Origin: JADJOY01 sp016713535 [NCBI: Deltaproteobacteria bacterium]
Lineage (GTDB): Bacteria > JADJOY01
Direction of reading: 5' to 3'
Length of the DNA: 64,000 nt
Assembly (NCBI GenBank): GCA_016713535.1
Contig: JADJOY010000007.1
Coordinates: forward strand, 1 to 64,000
Shown here: in pieces, positions 17,607 through 24,722 of the stretch
Layout of the letters: the number at the start of each line of letters is the position of its first letter
Position numbering within the stretch: position 1 is the first letter of the stretch
Notes under the pieces: generated by a model
Told to the model about the DNA's origin: nothing
What the model saw: the letters and a program-made list of their open reading frames with translations, nothing else
The model's database searches: none
Program-made: the position numbers and the translations under genes

Positions 17607-19529
17607 TCACAGACACACGAGGGCGAGCTCCTGGTCGAGCTCGCTCGCGGTGTCGTGGCGCTGTGCGGGGTCCTTCGCGAGCGCGCGCAGCATCGTGGCC
17701 TCGAGCGCGGGAGGGATCTCCGGGACCAGCACCCGCGGCGGCTTCGGCCGCTCGGCGACGTGGCGCCGCAAGATGCTCACCAGCCCGCCGCCCCGAAACG
17801 GCGGCGTCCCGCAGAAGATCTCGTACATCACCGCGCCGACCGAGTAGATGTCGGTGCGGCGGTCCACGGCCTGGCCCATCGCCATCTCGGGCGACACGTA
17901 TTCGGGCGTGCCGATCGAGGTCTCGGTGAGCGCGGCGGTCACCGCGTCGCGGATCTTGGCGATCCCGAAGTCGATGAGCTTCACCTCGCCGCGCGCGTCG
18001 AGGAGGATGTTCTCGGGCTTGATGTCGCGGTGGATCACGTCGAGGCGATGCGCCGCCTCGAGCGCGCCGCAGATCGCGCGCACGATGCGCACTCCGTCGA
18101 GCAACCCGAAGCGCCCCACCTCGCGCAGCGCGTGGCGCAGGTCGTGGCCGTCGACGTACTCCATCGAGAGATACGGCAGCCGCCCGCACTCGCCGAAGTC
18201 GTAGGTCCGCACCACGCCCGGGTGGACGATCTTGCGGGTGATCTTGATCTCCTGCTTGAAGCGGCTCACCACGTCCTCGCCGACGTTGCTCATCGGCTTC
18301 AGGACCTTGAGCGCGACGGTCTCGTCGAGGCGCTCGTCGAACGCCATGAACACCGCGCCGATGGTGCCCGCGCCGAGCTTGCGCAGGATGCGGTAGCGGC
18401 CATCGAAGAGGTCGCCCTCGCCGATCTCCGCCACGTTGAGCGGCGCCAGGTCGGCGGCGCTCGCGGCGCGCGCCGGCGTGCCGTGCGCGGGGGTCCCGAA
18501 CGCCGGCGTGCCGTAGGCGGGAGTGAGCCGCGGCGTGAACGAGGGCGTGCCGGTGCGGTCCCAGGCGTCGCTCGCGTCGCGCTCGAAGGGCGGCGGCGAC
18601 GCGCGGCGGACCGCGGACGGTAGCTCGGCGTCCGCCGACGACGCGGCGGCGAGCGCGTTCGCGAGGTCGGGCACGCCGACCGCCTCCTCGCGGATCAGGT
18701 TGCAGAGCCGCCGGCAGCGCTCGTCGAGGGCCACGACGCGATAGAGCCGCACCAGGTCGAGGAACGTGGGCAGGCTCTCGCGGGTGATCGGCGTGCGCTC
18801 GAAGCGCTCGAGGACCCGCTCGTCGGCGGCGGTGAGGAACCCTTGCTTGGCGAGGCGCGCGAAGAGGGCACTCAGCGCCTCCGGGTCGCGCAGCGCCATG
18901 TCGCGCGCGGCGCCGAGCGGCGTGCCGTGGGGCGGCGTGGCACCCGCGACGCCCCCCGCGCCGGCGCCGGGGCGGCCGCCGGTGCGCCGCCGCGCGGCGG
19001 CCGCGCGGTTGCGGTCGCCCGCGGCGGTCCACGCGTCGACGGCGCGCGCCCACGCGTTCGCGTCCTCGAAGAGCCGCGCCGCGCGGCCGTACATCCCCGC
19101 CTCGAAGAACGACTCGCCGGCCTGCAGCGTCTGTCCGGCGCGCTCGAACATCTCGCCCGCCGAGCTCGCCTCGCCAAGGCGCTGGAAGCAGCGCGCCGCG
19201 TTGCCGAACTCGCTCGCTTCGCGGAAGAGGCCCGCCGCGAACGCGAAGTTGCCGGCGCGCTCGTACATGCGCGCCGCCCGGACCGGGTTGCCGGCCTGAC
19301 GGTAAGCGTTGCCGGCCTGGGCGTGGTCGCCGGCGCGTAGGTAGTTGATCGCCGCCTGCTCGAAGTCGCCGGCGGTCTCGAAGCAGTGCGCCGCGGCGGC
19401 GTAGTCCTTGGCGGCCTGGAACTCGACCGCGGCCTGGTCGTAGCGCGAGGCCTCCCTGAGCCGCTCGGCGTTGCGGCGGTGGTCTCCGAGGCCGCCGCCC
19501 AGGATCCGCGTGCCGAGGTCGGACCTCAC
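17607..19529 (-). CDS. Cytosolic Ser/Thr protein kinase with N-terminal TPR-like repeats
   Basis: About 640 residues from GTG 19529. Residues ~20-185 contain nine or so short alpha-hairpin repeats of the form AGDFEQAAINYLRAGDHAQA, a TPR/SEL1-like solenoid likely to bind proteins. A Gly/Pro/Thr linker follows (GTPAFGTPAHGTPAR). The C-terminal Hanks kinase starts near 377: KLGAGTIGAVF (P-loop), ALKVLK, HRDIKPENILL, LIDFGIAKI, SPEMAMGQ, and a terminal ALAKDPAQRHDTASEL. All catalytic residues are present, so it should be active. No membrane helix. Upstream in-frame codons to 19736 are rejected because they translate repeat and tRNA-like sequence. No partner phosphatase is nearby. Confidence 0.92.
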   Translation of the reverse strand: MRSDLGTRILGGGLGDHRRNAERLREASRYDQAAVEFQAAKDYAAAAHCFETAGDFEQAAINYLRAGDHAQAGNAYRQAGNPVRAARMYERAGNFAFAAGLFREASEFGNAARCFQRLGEASSAGEMFERAGQTLQAGESFFEAGMYGRAARLFEDANAWARAVDAWTAAGDRNRAAAARRRTGGRPGAGAGGVAGATPPHGTPLGAARDMALRDPEALSALFARLAKQGFLTAADERVLERFERTPITRESLPTFLDLVRLYRVVALDERCRRLCNLIREEAVGVPDLANALAAASSADAELPSAVRRASPPPFERDASDAWDRTGTPSFTPRLTPAYGTPAFGTPAHGTPARAASAADLAPLNVAEIGEGDLFDGRYRILRKLGAGTIGAVFMAFDERLDETVALKVLKPMSNVGEDVVSRFKQEIKITRKIVHPGVVRTYDFGECGRLPYLSMEYVDGHDLRHALREVGRFGLLDGVRIVRAICGALEAAHRLDVIHRDIKPENILLDARGEVKLIDFGIAKIRDAVTAALTETSIGTPEYVSPEMAMGQAVDRRTDIYSVGAVMYEIFCGTPPFRGGGLVSILRRHVAERPKPPRVLVPEIPPALEATMLRALAKDPAQRHDTASELDQELALVCL

Positions 19530-19584
19530 GCGAGCGCCTCCGCGCGGGAGGTCGGGGACGGGCGCGTCTGCGATCGAGGCGACA

Positions 19585-19612
19585 AGGTTCGAGTCCCCAC
19601 CGTCAATCCACC
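19585..19612 (+). other. tRNA 3'-end-like sequence (possible att-site scar)
   Basis: The bases read GGTTCGAGTCC followed by CCACCGTCAATCCACCA, the layout of a tRNA T-loop, acceptor strand, discriminator and CCA. The matching 5' acceptor (TTGACGG) and a pairing T-stem are absent upstream, so no whole tRNA exists. It may be a recombination scar or chance. Confidence 0.25.
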
Positions 19613-19790
19613 AACGGTCTGCCACCGCACCGACCCCCGATTTCGCGGGAATCCGTGCGATCCATGCGGTCCGCGGGCCGAACTGTGCAAATTCGGGACC
19701 TGGGAGCGGGCGGGCGAGCGCGGGCTGGGGCCTCACCCTTCGGCACGGATCTCGCCGATCTCTGTACCTACCGAGATCGACGATGGGTCG

Positions 19791-19986
19791 GCGCTACGAC
19801 CGATCGTATCGCCGGGCACGCGGCGCGTGCCCCTCCCGCATGGCCTGGAGGGTCGCGCGTCGCGCGACCGCCGATACGCGCGAGCGCCGCGTCGACGACC
19901 TCGTCGTTTCCTGTACCCACCGGAATCGACGATGGAGGCGGCGCTACGACCGATCGTATCGCCGGGCACGCGGCGCGTGCCCCTCC
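19791..19986. repeat. Direct repeat pair of 47 bases containing the GTATCGCC...CCCCTCC REP
   Basis: Bases 19791-19837 and 19940-19986 are identical (GCGCTACGACCGATCGTATC... to CCCCTCCC). They are separated by a GGTCGCGCG...CGCGCGACC hairpin and a GTACCCACCGGAATCGACGATGG linker that is also duplicated in part at 19767. Further REP-like sequence extends to about 20120. No gene is supported between 19530 and 20353. Confidence 0.8.
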
Positions 19987-20353
19987 CTCGTCGTGGAGAT
20001 CGGGGACGGCGGGGCCGTTGCGGCCGGCGTCGCGCCACGGCCGAGCGCCGTAACCCGAGACCCGGTGCGCCACGCGAGACCTCCGTAGCGGCGGGGGTTC
20101 CATGTCCCGATCGACGGGCACGGCCGGTGTAGCGGCGGGCGCGAGCACGCCGGGTTTCGCACATGACCGCGCCGACCGTGCGCGATCGATGCGATGGAGT
20201 ACGCTTCGCGCCGGCTGTGGATCGACGACTCCGACCGGTCCACGAGGTGCGCCCTGACGGCCGTCCTGTCCTCCGTCAGCCCGGCCAACACCGCCCTGAT
20301 CAGCCTTCTGGCGCAGCCGTGATGTTCGCCAGTGCCACCTCCGGGAGTATCCG

Positions 20354-21004
20354 ATGACCGAAACGGCGAAGCCTCTCGACGCTGCCGCAGCCAGCAGACG
20401 CCAGCGAATCGAGGTGTTCGCGGCGGTGGCGCTCTCGCTCGCCACGGTGGCCTCCGCTTGGTGTGCGTATCAGGCCAAGCGCTGGTCGGGTGCCACGACC
20501 TTCACGATGGGCGAGGCCAACGCCGCTCGCAACGAGTCGCTCAAGCTCTCGGATCTCGCCAGCCGGCGCACGAACGTCGACGTCTTGATGTTCACGCAGT
20601 TCGTATCCGCCACGATGCAGGGGCAGGATCAGATCGCGAAGTTCTACCGAGACCGATTCCGGCCCGAGACCAAGGTCGCGCTCGAGGCGTGGCTCGCGAC
20701 GAATCCGTTCGAGGATCCGACGGCACCTCCGTCACCCTTTCACATGAAGGAGTATTCGCAGGAGGCGACGCGCGAGGTGGAGCGGCTGGAGGGCGTGGCC
20801 AAGGCCAAAGTCGCCGCCTCGAAGGAGGCGAACGAACGCTCCGACCAGTACATCCTGTTGACCGTGATGTTCGCGTCGGTGCTGTTCTTGAGCGGCATCA
20901 GCGGCCGGTTCGAGGCCGCTCCGCTGCGTCTGGGCGTCGTGATCCTGGCGCTCGTGGTGCTCGGCTACGGCCTCTCCTCCCTCGCGGGGCTGCCGATCCG
21001 CTGA
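20354..21004 (+). CDS. Membrane protein of unknown function (DUF4337-like layout)
   Basis: A 216-residue protein with one N-terminal helix (IEVFAAVALSLATVASAWCAYQA), a charged alpha-helical middle of about 100 residues with coiled-coil character (SQEATREVERLEGVAKAKVAAS), and two closing helices (YILLTVMFASVLFLSGISG; LRLGVVILALVVLGYGLSSLAGL). This TM-coil-TM-TM plan resembles DUF4337-type proteins, but I cannot name a function. It ends 40 bases before the ligand-gated-channel-like gene and reads the same way, so the two are probably co-transcribed. Confidence 0.8.
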   Translation: MTETAKPLDAAAASRRQRIEVFAAVALSLATVASAWCAYQAKRWSGATTFTMGEANAARNESLKLSDLASRRTNVDVLMFTQFVSATMQGQDQIAKFYRDRFRPETKVALEAWLATNPFEDPTAPPSPFHMKEYSQEATREVERLEGVAKAKVAASKEANERSDQYILLTVMFASVLFLSGISGRFEAAPLRLGVVILALVVLGYGLSSLAGLPIR

Positions 21005-21044
21005 GCGATCGGCACCCGATCCCACATCAACGAGGACCCGCCCC

Positions 21045-21701
21045 ATGAATGACCCCGGCGCCGGCCGTCTCCCCCGGCGGCAGCGAAGCTTCGTGGCCAT
21101 CTGGCTGCTGGGCGTAGTCGCGCTCTACGCGTTCGTGGGGAGCGTCATCCTCGCCGAGTGTCGAGCCGATGGTGCCCGCGCCGAAGCGACGCTCCGCGCC
21201 TACGTCGAGTCTCCCACCACGGATCCCAACGTCGCGATGCCTGCGGGTTGGCCAGTCGATCCATCATCGGGGTTCCAGGATCCCGTGTGGGTGGGGACGC
21301 ATCTCAACCGGATCGTCGAGCTGTCGCTGCAGGAGTCGAGGTGGAGCGCCGACTTCGACGTGTGGTTCCGCTGGGAAGCGCCGGACCTCGATCCGGGTGA
21401 GACCTTCAAGCTCGTCAACGGCACCATCGAGGAGAAGGACCAGGTGGCGGAGGCCCTGGACGGACCCGTTCGCTACCGGCGCTACCGGGTGAGGGCCGAG
21501 CTATCGCGTCCCTTCGAGGTCGCACGGGTGCCCCTCGACGACCACGTGCTGCCGATCCGGATCGAGCTGGAGACCAACCCGCTCCGGCCAGTCCGCCTGG
21601 TGGTGGACCAAGAGTCCTCGGGCATCGATCCGACCGCCGCCGTGGCCGGGTACCGCACGGGCCGGACGCTGACGACGGTCAAGTGGGCCGTCACGAAGTA
21701 G
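21045..21701 (+). CDS. Pentameric ligand-gated-channel-like protein, extracellular part (cut by in-frame TAG)
   Basis: 218 residues: an N-terminal signal-anchor (FVAIWLLGVVALYAFVGSVILA) followed by a beta-rich domain with FDVWFRWEAPDLDPGE, YRRYRVRAELSRPFEV and RVPLDDHVLPIRIELE. That order (WFRW strand, then a PFD-like loop and a hydrophobic strand) matches the ligand-binding domain of bacterial Cys-loop-like channels. It ends VKWAVTK-TAG at 21699-21701. The same reading frame continues without another stop into four membrane helices (21702-22160), so this looks like the first 60% of one 371-residue channel interrupted by a nonsense codon. A ribosome site GAGGA precedes ATG 21045. Confidence 0.7.
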   Translation: MNDPGAGRLPRRQRSFVAIWLLGVVALYAFVGSVILAECRADGARAEATLRAYVESPTTDPNVAMPAGWPVDPSSGFQDPVWVGTHLNRIVELSLQESRWSADFDVWFRWEAPDLDPGETFKLVNGTIEEKDQVAEALDGPVRYRRYRVRAELSRPFEVARVPLDDHVLPIRIELETNPLRPVRLVVDQESSGIDPTAAVAGYRTGRTLTTVKWAVTK

Positions 21702-22160
21702 AGCCTGGGCGACCCACGGGTCGCGGCAGGCTCGGCCTCGGTCCGTCCCCAGTTCATCTTCGCCGTGTGGATCCATCGCGACGGCCTCGGCCTGTACGTG
21801 AAGCTCTTCCAGGCGCTCTTCGCGTCGGTGGCCATCGCGCTGCTGGCGCTGTGCATCACGCCGACGCAAGTGGACCCCCGGTTCGGGCTGCCGGTGGGCG
21901 CGCTCTTCGGCGCGGTTGCCAACACCTACCTCGGGGCCTCGCTCCTGCCGCAGGCGAGCCAGGTGACCCTGATCGACCGGGTGAGCGGGCTGGGCATCCT
22001 GACCATCCTGATGGTGCTCGTTCACTCCGCGATCTCGCTGCACCTCGAGCTGACCGAGCGGGGCCGGTTCGCGCAGGTCCTGGATCGCGTGGGATTCGTG
22101 GCGCTGGCGCTCGCCTACGTCACCCTGAACCTGGCGATCCCCTGGGTCGCGATCCACTGA
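21702..22160 (+). CDS. Pentameric ligand-gated-channel-like protein, transmembrane part
   Basis: Read in the same frame as the preceding gene, starting directly after its TAG (SLGDPRVAAGSASVRPQFIFAVWIHRD); the only internal start codons are GTG 21762 and TGG-preceding GTG. Four hydrophobic helices follow the pLGIC pattern: M1 LYVKLFQALFASVAIALLAL, then DPRFGLPVGALFGAVANTYLGASLLP as M2 (compare D-R-x-L...TALLA in family members), TLIDRVSGLGILTILMVLV as M3 and VGFVALALAYVTLNLAIPWV as M4. As a separate product it would lack the ligand domain. Either the TAG is a mutation or sequencing error, or translation reads through. A fast-evolving channel homologue is my best reading; unrelated membrane protein is the alternative. 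Confidence 0.65.
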   Translation, partial: SLGDPRVAAGSASVRPQFIFAVWIHRDGLGLYVKLFQALFASVAIALLALCITPTQVDPRFGLPVGALFGAVANTYLGASLLPQASQVTLIDRVSGLGILTILMVLVHSAISLHLELTERGRFAQVLDRVGFVALALAYVTLNLAIPWVAIH

Positions 22161-22196
22161 CGCACGCTCGTTGCGAGGTGCCCCGAGAGGCCCTGC

Positions 22197-22441
22197 TCAC
22201 TCGACGTGGATGGCCTCGACGTTGTCGGCTCTCACCGCGCGCATCAGCGCCGCGTGGTCGCGCTGGTTCTGATCGGCGTAAGCCTCGGCGAAGTCCGCCA
22301 GCGCCTCATCGAACGTCTGGCCTTTCCCCATGTAGCTCGCGAGCATCGACGGCTCGCCGGTACGCGCGAGCGCAGCTCCCGCGCTTCTTTGCAGGAGCTG
22401 TACGACGTGCGCGAGGAGGTACCAGCGGCTTGCGCTTGGTC
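22197..22441 (-). pseudogene. C-terminal fragment of a DUF2252 protein
   Basis: A frame open from 22441 to TGA 22197 reads RWYLLAHVVQLLQRSAGAAL, then a GKGQTFDEALADFAEAYADQ segment, then NQRDHAALMRAVR. The AYADQ-N-RDHAAL ending is characteristic of the C-terminus of DUF2252 proteins, which normally have 400 or more residues. No start codon or upstream domain is present: a TGA lies just before the fragment and the lipoprotein gene begins 32 bases further on. It therefore looks like the tail of a lost gene. Confidence 0.6.
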
Positions 22442-22473
22442 ATGCCGATCTCTACTCGCCTATCGACGCGGGA

Positions 22474-22974
22474 TCATCGGCGCGTGAACGAGACATCGAA
22501 CGTCACGCGCTGGATCGCCTGGAAGTAGGTCCCTTCGAGGACGTCGCGCGCGGGGTCGTAGTGGAGCGTGTAGGTGCTCCCGGGGTAGTTGAGGTCACGC
22601 AGCTCGACGAAGAGCGTCACCGCATCGTCGCCGCGCGCCGCCATGGCCCGCGCCACGTGGATCGGGCGGGGATTGGAGTACGCCGCATCGACGGTGCCGT
22701 CGGGCGAGATCGAGCGGATCTCGAGAACGTAGATGGCATCGGTCCGACCCCAGGCTCCCACCAGCGGCTCGAGCCCAGCCGGGACGACCGCGGGCTTGGG
22801 GCTCTGGGGCACCGCTGCCTGCACCGCCGCGGACTTCGATGGCGAGCTCGAGCCCTGAGCGTCCGCGCCAGGATGACGATCACACGACCCGACGCTCGCG
22901 AGCACCACCACCCCCGCGAGCGCAGCGGCGATGCGGTTGTGCCTCGTCTTGGCTGTCACGTTCGTCCTCGTCAC
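22474..22974 (-). CDS. Exported lipoprotein of unknown function
   Basis: 166 residues with a lipoprotein signal (RIAAALAGVVVLASVGSC; Cys about residue 31), a Ser/Pro/Ala-rich linker and a compact beta domain (LVGAWGRTDAIYVLEIRSISPDGTVDAAYSNPRPIHV to YDPARDVLEGTYFQ). The domain resembles small lipocalin-like or DUF-type beta proteins seen beside exported hydrolases. I cannot assign a ligand. The GTG start at 22974 immediately follows the TGA of the HAD-2H gene (22975), so the two are translationally linked and the protein presumably works with it in the periplasm. Confidence 0.82.
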   Translation of the reverse strand: MTRTNVTAKTRHNRIAAALAGVVVLASVGSCDRHPGADAQGSSSPSKSAAVQAAVPQSPKPAVVPAGLEPLVGAWGRTDAIYVLEIRSISPDGTVDAAYSNPRPIHVARAMAARGDDAVTLFVELRDLNYPGSTYTLHYDPARDVLEGTYFQAIQRVTFDVSFTRR

Positions 22975-24624
22975 TCAGCGCTTCAGGTCGAACTCCCCGA
23001 GCTTCCTCGCTGCGGTGCCGAACGGGCCGAGCTGGTAGACGGCGGCGCCCGCGGGCGAGAACGTGAACGGCTCGAACGGTTCGGCCAGCATCTTGTCGAG
23101 GTATTCCTTGGGGGCCGCCCCTGTCGAGACGTGTGGGTTGAAGTTCGTGCCGGACATTTTCGGCACGAAGGTCGACACGTACTCGATGAGGGCGGCGTCG
23201 ATCGCGGGATCTTCGTGCGGGGCCGTGAACGCGCCGATGGGGCCACGCTCCACCATGAACGGCCCCGCGGCCGCGATGATTTCCGCCTGCAGCTCGAGGA
23301 TCTGCGGCGTCGGCTTCGCGCAGATGCCCGCGACGCCCGTCGCCCCGGCCGGGGCATAGTAGTACTTGAACGCCTCCAGCTTCATCGCTTTCAGGTTCGC
23401 GCCAGCGAGCACCTTTGCTACCGCCGCATGGACCTGCTCGAGATCCGCCGTCCGCACGAAGCACTGGAGCATCGTGATGTGCGGACTGTGCGTTGCATCC
23501 AGGGCGAAGCCCTTCGGGAAGACCCCGAGTAGTCGGGCGTTGTTGGCCCGGGAATGCTCGAGCATCGTGGCGTCCGGCTCGAGCAGGATGTCGATCGCCG
23601 TGATCCCGGAGCGAGCGACCGGGAAGACCGTCTTCCAGTCGTTCTTCATGCTGACCACGGTCCAGCCATCCTTCTTCGCGTGCTCGTCGAGCGCCGGCGT
23701 GAAGTAACCCAGCTTGACGTCGGGCAGTCCGCGGGCCGGGCCGTACGCGAACTCGCGCGCCGCGTCGTCGTGGAGCACCAAGAGCTCGAACCGCGCGCCG
23801 TCGCCGCCCTGGGTGTACTCCAGCATCTGCTGGTCGCCGACGGAGTTTCCGAACGCGGCGATGGGGCGGCGGCCGATGTGCTCGAGGATGCCGATGGGCT
23901 TGGCGGCCTTGTCGTCGTTGAAGTTCAGCTCGGGTAGGCGGACGATCACCGGCTTGCCGTCGCGCAGCTCGAACTTCGTCTTCACGCTGCTGCCGACCAC
24001 CTGCTCCGGGGGGATGCCGTAGACCTGCTCCGTCCACGGGCGCATGAACTCGATGCCGCCTCCGGACACGATGAAGTTCTTGAAGCCGTTGGCGCGCAGG
24101 TAAGCGAGCAGCTCGAGCATCGGCTGGTAGACCATGTCGGTGTAGAGCTTCCCGGTCGTCGGATGCTTCGCCGTCGCGATCCAGTCCGTGACGACCTGCT
24201 CGAACTCCGCCGCGGTCATTCCCGCGTGCGTGGCCATCATCAGCTCGAGGACCGCGCGGTCCCCGCCGGCCAGCGCCGACTTCACGTCGCCCCTGAGCAG
24301 CGACGCGAACGGTTCCTGCTCCCTCCACTCGGGATGCTGGGGTGCCAACGCCTTCACGCGGTCGAGCGCGAAATGGAGCTGCACCGGCATCGGCCGCTCG
24401 GACCACAGCGTGCCGTCGTTGTCGAACGTGGCGATGCGCTCCGCCACCGGTACGAAGTCGGGCGAGCCGGGCTTGGTCACCGATTCGACGAACGCGACGA
24501 TCGACTGCTTGGCGGGACCGTCGTTCCACGACGGTAGCGGATCCGCGGCCCGAGCGAGCGTCGCGAGAGCGCTCGACAAGACGAGCAGGACTGCGATGAC
24601 GCTCGATCGCTTCGTGGTCCCCAT
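22975..24624 (-). CDS. Exported HAD phosphatase fused to a 2H phosphoesterase domain
   Basis: 549 residues. A Sec signal (SSVIAVLLVLSSALATLARAA, cleavage near 26) is followed by a HAD phosphatase: motif I FDNDGTLW (67-74), motif II FIVSGGG (184-190) and motif IV AFGNSVGDQQML (257-268). After residue ~340 a second domain carries the two H-x-[ST] motifs of the 2H superfamily, PHIT (381-384) and NPHVS (496-500), usually about 115 residues apart as here. HAD domains remove phosphate from phosphomonoesters; 2H domains open cyclic phosphates or phosphodiesters. Together they could cleave a diester and then the monoester. It lies downstream of an arylsulfatase and upstream of a lipoprotein. Substrate unknown. 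Confidence 0.88.
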   Translation of the reverse strand: MGTTKRSSVIAVLLVLSSALATLARAADPLPSWNDGPAKQSIVAFVESVTKPGSPDFVPVAERIATFDNDGTLWSERPMPVQLHFALDRVKALAPQHPEWREQEPFASLLRGDVKSALAGGDRAVLELMMATHAGMTAAEFEQVVTDWIATAKHPTTGKLYTDMVYQPMLELLAYLRANGFKNFIVSGGGIEFMRPWTEQVYGIPPEQVVGSSVKTKFELRDGKPVIVRLPELNFNDDKAAKPIGILEHIGRRPIAAFGNSVGDQQMLEYTQGGDGARFELLVLHDDAAREFAYGPARGLPDVKLGYFTPALDEHAKKDGWTVVSMKNDWKTVFPVARSGITAIDILLEPDATMLEHSRANNARLLGVFPKGFALDATHSPHITMLQCFVRTADLEQVHAAVAKVLAGANLKAMKLEAFKYYYAPAGATGVAGICAKPTPQILELQAEIIAAAGPFMVERGPIGAFTAPHEDPAIDAALIEYVSTFVPKMSGTNFNPHVSTGAAPKEYLDKMLAEPFEPFTFSPAGAAVYQLGPFGTAARKLGEFDLKR

Positions 24625-24722
24625 CGACGTTCCTCTCGGCGTTCGGCACGTAAAGCTACGGCCGACCGCAGGACGCGGTCGGCCGTAGCTGGTGTAGCTT
24701 CGGGCGGGGCGAGGCTGAGCCC

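Noticed and set aside
19530-19736. N-terminal extension of the TPR kinase
   Set aside because: Those codons translate repeat and tRNA-like sequence and have no homology to kinases.
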